Part shown: positions 19,016 through 27,899 of the stretch, piece after piece
Layout of the letters: each line of letters opens with the position of its first letter
Numbering within the stretch: the stretch's first letter is position 1
Assembly (NCBI GenBank): GCA_944387435.1
Contig: CALXEW010000009.1
Location: 1-60,741, forward strand
DNA from: an uncultured Clostridia bacterium
GTDB taxonomy: Bacteria > Bacillota > Clostridia > TANB77 > CAG-508
Length of the DNA stretch: 60,741 nucleotides
Direction of reading: 5' to 3'
Position numbers and translations under genes: made by a program
Notes under the pieces: generated by a model
Told to the model about the DNA's origin: nothing
The model's database searches: none
The model's input: the letters and a program-made list of their open reading frames with translations, nothing else

Positions 19016-19894
19016 TTATTTTAATTGTTTCATAACTTCCTCTGCAAAATTTTCTTCTTTTTTCTCAATTCCTTCACCTTTTTCAAATCTTGCAAATTCT
19101 GTTACTTCTGCGTTATGTTCTTTTAATAAATCTGAAACTTTTTTATTTGGATCTTTAACAAATGCTTGGTCAACTAGACAAACTTCTTCAAAGAATTTTC
19201 TAATTCTTCCTTGAACGATTTTTTCAGCTATTGCTTCTGGTTTTCCTTCATTCATTGTTTGCGCTTTTAATATTTCTTTTTCTTTGTTTAATCTATCTTC
19301 TGGAACTGATGTTTCATTTAAATATTCAGGTCTTGCAGCTGCAATTTGCATACAAACATCTTTTGCAACTTCATTGTCTCCACCTTTCATATTTACTAAA
19401 ACAGCAATTTTTCCATCTCCGTGAATATATTTTTCTACTAATCCATCTGATTCAAATCTTGCAAATCTTCTAATATTCATGTTTTCACCAATCTTTGCAA
19501 TTTTATCTGTTAATACTTCTTTTACTGTTTTCCCTGCTTCATCTATTGATTCTTGAGCTAATAAATCTTCTACATCTTTTGGATTTTTTTCAACAACTTG
19601 TTTTGCAACACTCATAACAAATGATTTAAATTCATCATTTTTAGCAACGAAGTCTGTTTCTGCGTTTACTTCTACTATAGCTCCTACTTTTCCATCTTCT
19701 GAAATATAAGCTTCAACTAAACCTTCTGCTGCAACTCTTCCTGATTTTTTAGCTGCTTTTGCAATTCCTCTTTCACGTAATAATTCAATTGCTTTTTCCA
19801 TGTCTCCATCTGTTTCTGTTAAAACTTTTTTGCAGTCCATCATACCTGCACCTGTTTTTTCTCTAAGATCTTTTACTTGACTTGCTGTTACCAT
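19016..19894 (-). CDS. tsf: Translation elongation factor Ts
   Basis: 292 residues, near the usual bacterial length. Nucleotide exchange factor of EF-Tu. The N-terminal UBA-like region reads [17 protein letters not shown] and the EF-Tu contact [10 protein letters not shown] follows near residue 80. The dimer-domain repeat FARFE occurs twice. It follows rpsB after 70 bases that include a hairpin, the universal rpsB-tsf order. Confidence 0.97.
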   Translation of the reverse strand: MVTASQVKDLREKTGAGMMDCKKVLTETDGDMEKAIELLRERGIAKAAKKSGRVAAEGLVEAYISEDGKVGAIVEVNAETDFVAKNDEFKSFVMSVAKQVVEKNPKDVEDLLAQESIDEAGKTVKEVLTDKIAKIGENMNIRRFARFESDGLVEKYIHGDGKIAVLVNMKGGDNEVAKDVCMQIAAARPEYLNETSVPEDRLNKEKEILKAQTMNEGKPEAIAEKIVQGRIRKFFEEVCLVDQAFVKDPNKKVSDLLKEHNAEVTEFARFEKGEGIEKKEENFAEEVMKQLK

Positions 19895-19920
19895 ACTATT
19901 TCCTCCCTTTTATATTTTTA

Positions 19921-19948
19921 AAGAGTAGAGCAGAAAAGCTCTACTCTT
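19921..19948 (-). terminator. Hairpin between rpsB and tsf
   Basis: AAGAGTAGAGC (19921-19931) pairs with GCTCTACTCTT (19938-19948). It may act as a partial terminator or processing site setting the S2 to EF-Ts ratio. Confidence 0.6.
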
Positions 19949-19964
19949 CTTTTATAAATTATTA

Positions 19965-20759
19965 TTATTCTGTTTCCTCTTCTTTGCTCTCAGTTTCTTC
20001 TTCGTTTGCAACAACTTGTTCTATTGTTGTTTCTTCTTCTGAAACATCTTGTTCTTCTACTTCTGCATCAAAACTTTCTCCTTGTTTTCCTTCAATAACT
20101 GCATTTGCCATAACATCTGCTATTAATTTAACAGCTCTTATTGCATCGTCATTTCCTGGAATAACGTAATCAACATCATTTGGATTACAATTTGTATCTA
20201 CTAATCCTACTGTTGGTATTCCCAATTTTTTAGCTTCTAATACAGCTATTCTTTCCTTTTTAGGGTCTACTAAGAATATAACTCCTGGTAATTCATTCAT
20301 ATCTTTGATTCCACCAAGATTTCTTTCTAGTTTTTCCATTTCTTTTTTAAGTAAGATTACTTCCTTTTTAGGTAATACTTCAAAAGTTCCGTCTTCTGAC
20401 ATAACTTCTAAGTCTTTTAATCTTTGAATTCTCTTTTGAATTGTATCAAAGTTCGTTAGCATACCACCTAACCATCTTTTATCAACATAGTACATTCCGC
20501 ATTTTTCTGCTGCTTCTTTCATGCACTCTTGGGCTTGCTTTTTTGTTCCAACAAATAGAATTGTTTTTCCTTCCTCTGCTTGTTCTCTTATAAAGTTATA
20601 AGCCTCATCTAATTTTTTTGATGTCTTTTGTAAATCGATAATATGGATACCATTTCTAGCTTGGAATATATATTCAGCCATTCTTGGATCCCATCTTCTA
20701 GTTTGATGTCCAAAATGAACACCTGCTTCTAGTAATTGTTTCATTGCAACTACTGACAT
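19965..20759 (-). CDS. rpsB: 30S ribosomal protein S2
   Basis: 264 residues from the ATG at 20759, chosen because GGGAGG lies just before it and the protein then begins [19 protein letters not shown], as in the family; an upstream in-frame extension has no homology. Marks: [22 protein letters not shown] and [11 protein letters not shown]. The last 40 residues are an acidic tail rich in Glu and Thr, longer than in B. subtilis. First gene of the minus-strand translation/envelope string. Confidence 0.97.
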   Translation of the reverse strand: MSVVAMKQLLEAGVHFGHQTRRWDPRMAEYIFQARNGIHIIDLQKTSKKLDEAYNFIREQAEEGKTILFVGTKKQAQECMKEAAEKCGMYYVDKRWLGGMLTNFDTIQKRIQRLKDLEVMSEDGTFEVLPKKEVILLKKEMEKLERNLGGIKDMNELPGVIFLVDPKKERIAVLEAKKLGIPTVGLVDTNCNPNDVDYVIPGNDDAIRAVKLIADVMANAVIEGKQGESFDAEVEEQDVSEEETTIEQVVANEEETESKEEETE

Positions 20760-20870
20760 TTTAAATTCCTCCCTTTTTGTTATTCTTCCGCTTAAGTTTC
20801 GTTTCTTAGGACCTAAAAAATTAGGCACTTCCCGTAAAACTGCTATAAGCGTGTTTAATCACGATAAGTA
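20760..20870 (-). promoter_or_regulatory. Structured leader of rpsB
   Basis: The leader is richer in GC than nearby intergenic DNA and holds short inverted repeats, among them CCTAATTTTTTAGG just upstream of AAGAAACGAAAC. Ribosomal operons often carry autoregulatory leaders; I cannot match this one to a named family. A covariation search over related rpsB leaders would decide. Confidence 0.35.
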
Positions 20871-20983
20871 TTATATCAAAGTTTTTTCTATTTTTCAAGT
20901 GGTTTAGAGATTTTTTCCAATTTTTTTTTAATCAAAGCTTATTAAACAATTTTTCTATCAAGAAATATTCTTTATAAAATAAT

Positions 20984-21013
20984 AAAAGGGCAACCATATT
21001 AGTTACCCCTTTT
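20984..21013 (-). terminator. Terminator of the foreign-looking gene
   Basis: On the minus strand AAAAGGGG, a short internal loop and AAC pair with GTT and CCCTTTT, followed by a U-rich stretch. It lies just past the stop at 21020. Confidence 0.65.
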
Positions 21014-21019
21014 GACAAA

Positions 21020-21502
21020 CTAGCTCCGAGTCTCGAGCCAGCTCTCCAAATCTGTTAGATACTTTTCAACATCAGTGTTGAAATTCTGGAATCCGCCTTG
21101 CAACTCAGAATACCTTTTTTCAATATCCTGTTCCAACTGCTTAGCATTGCCCTGAACTTCCTGGAGAGTTACCTTCGCTGCTCCTCGAGCGAACATGAAA
21201 TTCCGGCTCATAATCAGCCGTACTACTCCCCACATCCCCTCTTCTTGGTAGTCACCGAAGACATAAAAAAGTGGAATGAGCTTTTTTTGATTAAAAAGCT
21301 TAAAGTAGCCGATTTGTGTTTCTTTCATAATTCCACAGATAAAACACTGTGAATCATATGGAGAAGGATATTTCTCCTCCATGCAGCCTTTAAAAACATG
21401 CGTCTTCTCGTCTACGACAAAGGCACCTCTGAAATCTTCAGGACGTTTGCTCCAAAGACCATCTTCTTGGAACTTCCCTGAAATTTCGTACACTTTGCTC
21501 AT
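21020..21502 (-). CDS. Unknown protein with foreign base composition and three CGG codons
   Basis: 160 residues, no family recognised. The N-terminus has SGKFQEDGLWSKRPEDFRG, echoed later by DYQEEGMWGVVR, which hints at two related half-domains; CFICG is a possible metal or disulfide site; the last 50 residues are a coiled coil. GC content is clearly above the neighbours and similar to purB. It uses CGG for arginine at three places (VVR and MSR in the middle, ETRS at the end), whereas resident genes do not use CGG as arginine. If CGG causes +1 slippage in this host, the first CGG would lead to a TGA at once and the product would stop after about 100 residues. It starts after AAGGAG and stands alone. 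Likely a recent acquisition. Confidence 0.75.
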   Translation of the reverse strand: MSKVYEISGKFQEDGLWSKRPEDFRGAFVVDEKTHVFKGCMEEKYPSPYDSQCFICGIMKETQIGYFKLFNQKKLIPLFYVFGDYQEEGMWGVVRLIMSRNFMFARGAAKVTLQEVQGNAKQLEQDIEKRYSELQGGFQNFNTDVEKYLTDLESWLETRS

Positions 21503-21739
21503 CGCTGTCTCCTTCTCTTAGCTAGAGCCATTACAACTGTGCTCAAACGAGCATCTTAAATATTATACATCATTTTATGTTAACAGTCAATTTTGATTTA
21601 TATTCTTTTCTTTAATATTTATTATTTTATTTTCAATACCTATATTTAAATTTCTTTAATTTCTAAAAAGAACCTTCTATAAGCAAATATGCATATTATG
21701 TTAATATAAGGTTTTTTACCTTAGGAAAGGAGGAAATTT

Positions 21740-23029
21740 ATGAACAGCAAATATAGCTATAATAATTTATTTAATAAAATAAAAAGTCATATTATTTTAT
21801 TTTTTTTAGTTTCAATTCTTGTTCTTTCTATTTCTATTCCTTCTCTTGCTTTTGGACCTTCTAGTTCTACTATTTATCAAGGAATAGATGTTAGTTCATG
21901 GCAAGGAACTATTAATTTTGAACAAGTAAAAAATGCTGGAATTGATATTGTATATATAAAATCTAGTGAAGGAAGAAGTTATATTGACCCTTATTTTGAG
22001 AGAAACTATCAAAATGCAAAAGCAAATGGTTTAAAGGTGGGCTTTTATCATTATGTAACTGCAAGAAGTGTAGAGCAAGCACAAGAACAAGCAAACTTTT
22101 TTGCAAGAGTTATCAGTGGAAAAGAACCAGATTGCAAATTAGCAATGGATTTTGAATCCTTCGGTAATTTATCTGTTAACCAAATAAATGAAATATCAAA
22201 AGCGTTTTTAGAAACTCTTCAAAATGTTACTAATAAAGAAGTTTTAATTTATAGTAATAGTTATTCTGCAAGAACTATATTTAGTAGAGATTTAGCAATT
22301 TATCCACTTTGGGTTGCAAACTATGGTGTAAGTGAACCTGGTGGAAATGATAAATGGGATACTTGGGTCGGCTGGCAATATACAAGTACTGGAAGAGTTT
22401 CTGGTATTTCTGGCAATGTTGATAGAAATCAGTTTACAGATGGTGTTTTACTATCTAGTACTTCTCCAATTCCAACACCTGAAACTCCTAACACTCCAGA
22501 GATACCTATAGAAAGTAATACTATAATATATACTGTAAAATCTGGTGATACTTTAAGTGCTATTGCAAGAGAGTATGGAACAACTGTAAATACTATTGTT
22601 TCATTGAATCCATCTATAACTAATCCTAATTTAATCTATCCAGGTGAGCAATTTACAATAAGAGTAAATTCTTCTAGTAGCAATGATTCTTCTTCAACAG
22701 TTTATACTGTAGTTAAAGGAGATACTTTAAGCGAAATTGCTACTAGGTATAATACAACTGTATCTAAATTAGTAGCTGATAATAATATTAGTAATCCTAA
22801 TTTAATATATCCTGGTCAAAGACTTATTATATCTAATGGTACTAATACAAGTTTAGGTAATGAGTGTGGGAAAGTTTTGTATACTATAAAAAGAGGAGAT
22901 ACATTAAGTGAAATTGCTACTAAATATGATACAACTGTAAATGAAATTGCCACTTTAAACAGTATTTCAAATCCAAATTTGATTTACGCTGGAACTACAA
23001 TTAGAGTTCCTAATTGTAGAAATAGGTAA
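21740..23029 (+). CDS. Secreted GH25 lysozyme with three LysM domains
   Basis: 429 residues; ATG after AAAGGAGG. An N-terminal signal sequence (hydrophobic residues about 18-38) directs export. The GH25 muramidase domain (about 48-235) has [31 protein letters not shown] and the catalytic LAMDFESF. Three LysM peptidoglycan-binding modules follow (about 262-308, 320-364, 381-426), each with the [13 protein letters not shown] pattern and NPNLIYPG. The linkers are Pro/Thr/Ser-rich. Such enzymes cut the glycan backbone during cell separation, germination or competition. Single gene with its own terminator. Confidence 0.95.
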   Translation: MNSKYSYNNLFNKIKSHIILFFLVSILVLSISIPSLAFGPSSSTIYQGIDVSSWQGTINFEQVKNAGIDIVYIKSSEGRSYIDPYFERNYQNAKANGLKVGFYHYVTARSVEQAQEQANFFARVISGKEPDCKLAMDFESFGNLSVNQINEISKAFLETLQNVTNKEVLIYSNSYSARTIFSRDLAIYPLWVANYGVSEPGGNDKWDTWVGWQYTSTGRVSGISGNVDRNQFTDGVLLSSTSPIPTPETPNTPEIPIESNTIIYTVKSGDTLSAIAREYGTTVNTIVSLNPSITNPNLIYPGEQFTIRVNSSSSNDSSSTVYTVVKGDTLSEIATRYNTTVSKLVADNNISNPNLIYPGQRLIISNGTNTSLGNECGKVLYTIKRGDTLSEIATKYDTTVNEIATLNSISNPNLIYAGTTIRVPNCRNR

Positions 23030-23041
23030 CAAAGTTAAATA

Positions 23042-23064
23042 GACGTGAAAATAATTTTTCACGC
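23042..23064. terminator. Bidirectional terminator between lysozyme and ROK genes
   Basis: GACGTGAAAA pairs with TTTTCACGCC around a 3-base loop, with T-rich flank on the plus strand. It serves the convergent lysozyme and ROK kinase genes. Confidence 0.75.
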
Positions 23065-23096
23065 CTTTCTAATTTTTATTAATATCAATTGATTTT

Positions 23097-24023
23097 TTAT
23101 ATAATTGCCCCTATTATTCCTGCTTCATTTCCTAGCACTGCTGTTTGAATATTGATTTCTTTTCTTGGGTTAAATAACAAATTTTTAGAAACTAGTTCTT
23201 TCTTTAAATCCTCTAACAATACTTCTCCAAAATAAACAAAGCTTCCTCCTATTCCTATTGCTTCTGGTTCAAATATATTTACTAAATTGGCTATCCCCAA
23301 TCCTAAATTTTCTATATATTCCTTTTTTACTTTTTCTATAATCTTATATTCTTTATCTGATTTTTTTGCATTTTTCATCATTGCGAACAATTCTTTTCCA
23401 CTAAATGTTTCATCATAACCTAGAGCTTTTCTCAAATTATTCTTAAAAGCTTTCATTGAAGCATATTTTTCAAAACAGCCTTTTCTTCCACAATTACAAT
23501 CGATTCCATCTTTCTCAATTACCATATGACCTATTTCACACCCTGGTAAATCTCCTGTGTCCAAAAGTTTATTATTTATAATAACAGCCCCACCAATTCC
23601 TGTTCCTAGTGTTAAAAATAAAACTCTATTATATTGTTTTAGAGAACCATATGTACTTTCTGCTATCGCCGCACATTTTGCATCATTTCTTATTTTTATT
23701 GGTAAATCTATTTTCCTTTTTAGCTCTTCTATTATTTTATAGTTTTTTAATCCTAAATTTACTGATTTTACCACCACATCTTTTGTAACAGTACCTGGAA
23801 TTGCTATTCCTACTTCTAATATCTTATATTCTTCTTTAAACTTATTAACCGCTTCTATAATTGTATCCTCTATTACTTTTTTTACTTCTTTTGTAATGAT
23901 TCCTTTTAGCTTTTTTTCTACTTTTTCCAAAATTTTACCTTTACCATCAACAACTCCTATTGCAATATGGCTTCCACCTAAATCTATTCCTATTTTATAA
24001 AACAAGTTATTCTTTTCTTTCAT
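23097..24023 (-). CDS. ROK family sugar kinase, glucokinase-like
   Basis: 308 residues. The N-terminal phosphate loop reads IGIDLGGSHIAIGVVD, the ATP/sugar region LGTGIGGAVIIN, and the zinc motif CNCGRKGCFEKYAS with the upstream EIGHM. These are the complete marks of ROK glucokinases, which make glucose-6-phosphate; no DNA-binding domain is present, so it is a kinase and not a repressor. Substrate (glucose or an N-acetyl or other hexose) cannot be fixed from sequence. Confidence 0.9.
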   Translation of the reverse strand: MKEKNNLFYKIGIDLGGSHIAIGVVDGKGKILEKVEKKLKGIITKEVKKVIEDTIIEAVNKFKEEYKILEVGIAIPGTVTKDVVVKSVNLGLKNYKIIEELKRKIDLPIKIRNDAKCAAIAESTYGSLKQYNRVLFLTLGTGIGGAVIINNKLLDTGDLPGCEIGHMVIEKDGIDCNCGRKGCFEKYASMKAFKNNLRKALGYDETFSGKELFAMMKNAKKSDKEYKIIEKVKKEYIENLGLGIANLVNIFEPEAIGIGGSFVYFGEVLLEDLKKELVSKNLLFNPRKEINIQTAVLGNEAGIIGAII

Positions 24024-24060
24024 TTTTACCTCTTTTCTTGTTATTTCACTTTTTATTAAT

Positions 24061-24240
24061 TTAGTTTTTTAAATATTTTGATATTTTTTCCTTATACTCT
24101 TTTAAACTTTCCTTTTTTTCTTCTATTTGTTTTCTATATAAATTTTTTAACAATTCTATTGTTTCTTCATTTAAATATTTTTCATCAACAAAACCTGCTT
24201 CGTATTTTCTTTGTAATTCTAATAAAGTTTCTTCATCCAT
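24061..24240 (-). CDS. Small charged helical protein
   Basis: 59 codons from the ATG at 24240 to TAA at 24061; it reads MDEETLLELQRKYEAGFVDE and continues as charged helix ending in KEKISKYLKN. It lies 31 bases downstream of the 342-aa gene on the same strand, and the frame has a protein-like, soluble composition. No family recognised. It may be a partner or antitoxin of the larger gene, which is inference from position only. Confidence 0.6.
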   Translation of the reverse strand: MDEETLLELQRKYEAGFVDEKYLNEETIELLKNLYRKQIEEKKESLKEYKEKISKYLKN

Positions 24241-24271
24241 TTCTATTTACTCCTAATTTCTAATACATTTA

Positions 24272-25300
24272 TTATCTTGTACTTTCATCACATTTGCTTT
24301 TTTCTTCATTTACTGCTTCTGCTCGCCCTAATAACTCTTTAGCATCTTTTTCTTTTTCTTCAAGTGCATGATATTCATCTTTTAATGCTTCTAATTCTGA
24401 CTTTTTAGGTTCTTCACCTACAGGCTCTCCAATTTCTTCTAAAAGTTTTCTCACTCTATTTCGTAACTCGAACATTTCCAACTCTTCATCTACTCCTTGT
24501 TGAAATTCTTCTTCTGTTAATCTATCAGAATCATCTTTATTATCATTTATAAAGCTACTCCAAACATCTTCTATATCAATACCTTCATTTAGTTTTTGAT
24601 ACATATTTAAAATCCTTTTATTAAGTTCTCTTATCTGTCTAGCCTTTTCTCTTAATTGCTTTTGTAATTCTTTATCTTCTAATTTATTTACTTTTCTTAA
24701 TTTTTGTTTTAATTCACTTTCTGTAATATTTGTTTCATTAGTACATATTAGTCCACATACTCCCAATCTCGTTGCTTCTTCTTCTGATATAAAAGAAGCA
24801 ACATGCCCTCTTAATCTACCAAATGTTGCATTATTTACATTTCGTGACATTGTACTAAATTCTACTAATTCAAGTGTTTTTGCGTCTTTATTTTCACCTA
24901 ATAATACTTCTATTCCATCTTTCCACATACTTTCATCACAATGTTCTAGATCCATAAGCAATATATTCTCATAATTACTTAGTTCTCTTCCTTCTTTTAT
25001 TTTTCTTATTAGCTGAGAAAATGTAGTATATTCGATTTCTCCAAATCTTTGAGCTTCACTTTCACTTATTCTTCCTTGTTTTATTAGAGCATTTACTTTA
25101 GCTTTTATTCCTCCATACATCCTACTGTTATCATCTTCTACACATATAGTTCTACTTTCTGTATCTCCCAAGAATTTTACTGCAATGTCACTTATATTAC
25201 TAAGCATTGGTTGTACTATTGCTGCTATATTACTTGTTTTTAACATATTTTGAGCTTTTCTATATGCAATTTTATTATATTCTCCTATTTGTAAATCCAT
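24272..25300 (-). CDS. Unknown soluble protein with helical C-terminus
   Basis: 342 residues, start after AAGGAG. No family recognised. The N-terminal half appears globular (LLMDLEHCDESMWKDGIEVL, GRLRGHVASFISEEEATRLG, GVCGLICTNE); residues 200-342 are highly charged helix with coiled-coil character and end in a Glu/Lys-rich tail. Style and charged tail recall the zeta-like genes at 11-13 kb, but no Walker motif is visible. It is followed by the 59-codon gene, and the pair may be a small accessory module. Confidence 0.65.
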   Translation of the reverse strand: MDLQIGEYNKIAYRKAQNMLKTSNIAAIVQPMLSNISDIAVKFLGDTESRTICVEDDNSRMYGGIKAKVNALIKQGRISESEAQRFGEIEYTTFSQLIRKIKEGRELSNYENILLMDLEHCDESMWKDGIEVLLGENKDAKTLELVEFSTMSRNVNNATFGRLRGHVASFISEEEATRLGVCGLICTNETNITESELKQKLRKVNKLEDKELQKQLREKARQIRELNKRILNMYQKLNEGIDIEDVWSSFINDNKDDSDRLTEEEFQQGVDEELEMFELRNRVRKLLEEIGEPVGEEPKKSELEALKDEYHALEEKEKDAKELLGRAEAVNEEKSKCDESTR

Positions 25301-25358
25301 GTTTTTCTCCTTTTTCTTTTTTATATTTCTACTTTAACACTTTTTTACAAATAAAACA

Positions 25359-25390
25359 ATAAAAGCTAAAGATAATTCTCTAGCTTTTAT
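25359..25390 (-). terminator. Terminator of the type IV pilus operon
   Basis: AAAAGCTA (25361-25368) pairs with TAGCTTTT (25381-25388), extended by flanking AT pairs, with a U-rich 3' arm on the minus strand, 20 bases past the pilC stop. Confidence 0.8.
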
Positions 25391-25410
25391 TATTTTCTTT
25401 TCTATTATTC

Positions 25411-26757
25411 TTATACTCCATAAGCTGAGAATAAGAAGTTTCCCATATAAACTTGTACACAAGGTACTAATACAACTAATACGAAGAATATTAATACTAC
25501 ACCAACTATTGCGTATACCACTTGTGGTAATGCTTTCATGATTTTTGTCATAATATTGTCTATATCTATTTCCATATACTCAACCAACTTTTCCATCATC
25601 TCTGCTAAGTCTGTTTGCATACCAATTTTAAGCATCTCTGTAATCATTGGTTTTGCTAATCCTGATTTTTCAAATGGTTCTATCCATGATTGACCAATTA
25701 AAATATTATTTATAGATGTTTCTATAATGGATAGCATAACATAGTTTTTTACTACGTTTTTACTAACTTCTATTGACTCTTGGATTCTCATACCATTTTT
25801 CAAGTTTAAAAGCATAGCTTTCATTAATCTTGAAAAATCTAGGGCAAATATTAACTCACCAAATATTGGCATTTTATATTTAAAATAATGATAATTATAT
25901 TTTCCTTTTGGTGTGTTAACATAGAATACAATTAAGCCCGCAATAGCAATTAAAATTAACACCGGTATATACCAATACTGGACAGCTTTTTCCATAAAAT
26001 CTGCAAACCATAAAGTTATTGCTGGTAATTCTTCTTCTGTTCCTACTTCATCAAAAACACCTTGAATTGCTGGTATTGCAAATAAAGTTCCTACTATTAA
26101 CATTACTATTAATAAAACAAATTGTATGATATTTGGTATTAATATTGATCTTAATTTTCTATTCAAATTCTCACTATCATCCAAATATTTAACAGCTTGC
26201 TCTAATGAATTAGTAAGTGAGCCAGATAACTCTCCAACTTTTATCATATTAATATAAATGTATGGAAATACATTAGAATAATATTCCATTGTAGTATACA
26301 TATTTTCTCCGGCTTCCACACCTGCTAATATGTCTTCAAGTATTCCTCTAAAAGATATATTTTCTGTACTTTCTATTATTGTATTTAAAGCATGTATATT
26401 GTTGAAATTAGCTTTCTTCAATAGATAAAAGTTTTGAGTAAATACAACTATATCTCTTGGAGTTATTTTTTCTGTTTTTGCAAAATATAAGTTTATTTTT
26501 TCTTTTGTTGATAGAGTATTCTTTTTACCTGCTAACTGTGTTGTATTTACATTTTTCATAATCTCTTGGATATCTGTTACATTCTTTTTCTGTTTTTTAA
26601 CATTTTTACCTGACCTATATGCCATTTGTTCTATTGATATAGGAAGTAAATTGTTATTTTTTAAAGATTTTATAAGATATTGCTTACTAGCTGCTTCTAC
26701 TTTATTCTTTACGATTACCCCTGTTTTTGTCATTGCCTTATACATATATGTTGGCAT
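25411..26757 (-). CDS. pilC: Type IV pilus inner-membrane platform protein
   Basis: 448 residues. The polytopic base on which PilB and PilT act. It has the two T2SSF domains: the first after KITPRDIVVFTQNFYLL (about 95-215) and the second after MPIFGELIFALDFSRLMKAM (about 295-420), with hydrophobic segments near 205-230, 255-275 and 415-440. The N-terminal MPTYMYKAMTKTGVIV is the usual PilC/GspF start. Last gene of the operon, 20 bases after pilT. Confidence 0.95.
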   Translation of the reverse strand: MPTYMYKAMTKTGVIVKNKVEAASKQYLIKSLKNNNLLPISIEQMAYRSGKNVKKQKKNVTDIQEIMKNVNTTQLAGKKNTLSTKEKINLYFAKTEKITPRDIVVFTQNFYLLKKANFNNIHALNTIIESTENISFRGILEDILAGVEAGENMYTTMEYYSNVFPYIYINMIKVGELSGSLTNSLEQAVKYLDDSENLNRKLRSILIPNIIQFVLLIVMLIVGTLFAIPAIQGVFDEVGTEEELPAITLWFADFMEKAVQYWYIPVLILIAIAGLIVFYVNTPKGKYNYHYFKYKMPIFGELIFALDFSRLMKAMLLNLKNGMRIQESIEVSKNVVKNYVMLSIIETSINNILIGQSWIEPFEKSGLAKPMITEMLKIGMQTDLAEMMEKLVEYMEIDIDNIMTKIMKALPQVVYAIVGVVLIFFVLVVLVPCVQVYMGNFLFSAYGV

Positions 26758-26777
26758 GAGTATTTTCCTCCTTTAGT

Positions 26778-27875
26778 TTATTTTCCTTTTTTTATTTTAA
26801 GTTGCATAATAGTTCTATTTAAAGTTTCTATGTTCTTTTCTTCTATTTGAGCTTTTGCTTGTTCTAAAGTAATTCTATCGTCAACAAATAATTCTGCTAA
26901 AGAATTTATCAAACCAATACTTCCTTTTTCCAAATTACTTTGTATAGCGTCTTCTATTTCAGATACACTTAACTTTTCTTTACGTATTATACCTGCAACT
27001 ATATTATCTACCACCATTACTTCTGGTACTAATACCAATTTTCCATCTGTTCCTTTTAATAGTCTTTGAGATACAACTAATTTTAATAATGCTGATAATA
27101 AATATTTTATACTTGCTTGGTCTCTTACTTCATAGAAGTTTATCATTCTATCTATTGTTTCAGCACAAGATTTTGTATGAAGTGTTCCGATTACTAAGTG
27201 TCCTGATTCTGCCATTTCTATTGCTGCTTCCATGGTTATTTTATCACGAATCTCTCCTATTACTAGAATATCACAGTCCTCTCTTAATGAGTTCTTAACA
27301 CCATCACTAAATGTTAAACTATCTCTTCCTTTTCCAACTTCTTTTTGCACTATTAAAGATTTTTTGGAATGATGTTTATATTCTACCGGATTTTCTAGAG
27401 TAAGAATTTTCTTATTTTGGTTTTCATTTATATAATTTATTAAAGCATTTAGCGTTGTTGTTTTACCAGAGTTTGTTTTACCTGTAACTAGTATTAGTCC
27501 TTGTGGTTGATAAGTCATTCTTCTTACTATATCTGGTACTCCTAAAGACTCGTAACTTGGTAATTCATTCTTTATTAATCTTAGTGTACATATTGGAACT
27601 TCATCTGATAGCGATATATTTACCCTTAAACGTATATCTCTATATACATATGACATGTCTAGTTTTCTAGTCGTATTAAATACTTCATCTTTATCTACAT
27701 TTCCTTTAACTAAATAGTCATATATTTCGTACATATCTTCTGGTCTTAATATTTTACTTCCATTTACAGGAACTAAATCTCTTGCAATTCTTAACATAGG
27801 TTTATTTCCAGGTATTAAATGAACATCAGAAGCATCAAGTCTAATTGCCTCATCCAATATTTTATCTAAATTCAT
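26778..27875 (-). CDS. pilT: Type IV pilus retraction ATPase
   Basis: 365 residues, typical of PilT. It powers pilus retraction and twitching. Walker A is VTGKTNSGKTTTLNAL (about residues 130-145, with a Thr-Asn in place of the usual Pro-Thr-Gly), the Asp box DILVIGEIRDKITMEAAIEM, and the His box IGTLHTKSCAETIDRMINFY. The N-terminus LDASDVHLIPG is the PAS-like domain start. It lies between pilB and pilC. The AIRKEK-type C-terminal signature of PilT appears only as AGIIRKEKLSVSEI. Confidence 0.93.
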   Translation of the reverse strand: MNLDKILDEAIRLDASDVHLIPGNKPMLRIARDLVPVNGSKILRPEDMYEIYDYLVKGNVDKDEVFNTTRKLDMSYVYRDIRLRVNISLSDEVPICTLRLIKNELPSYESLGVPDIVRRMTYQPQGLILVTGKTNSGKTTTLNALINYINENQNKKILTLENPVEYKHHSKKSLIVQKEVGKGRDSLTFSDGVKNSLREDCDILVIGEIRDKITMEAAIEMAESGHLVIGTLHTKSCAETIDRMINFYEVRDQASIKYLLSALLKLVVSQRLLKGTDGKLVLVPEVMVVDNIVAGIIRKEKLSVSEIEDAIQSNLEKGSIGLINSLAELFVDDRITLEQAKAQIEEKNIETLNRTIMQLKIKKGK

Positions 27876-27899
27876 ATTTTCTTTCCTCCTTCGTAATTA

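Noticed and set aside
20760..20828. Longer rpsB start at 20828
   Set aside because: The upstream residues have no S2 homology, and GGGAGG marks the ATG at 20759.
20990..21022. Extension of the 21020-21502 gene past its stop by a +1 shift at its last CGG
   Set aside because: The ACT-CGG-AGC-TAG context allows about 30 more codons, but they run through the terminator hairpin and look like noise.
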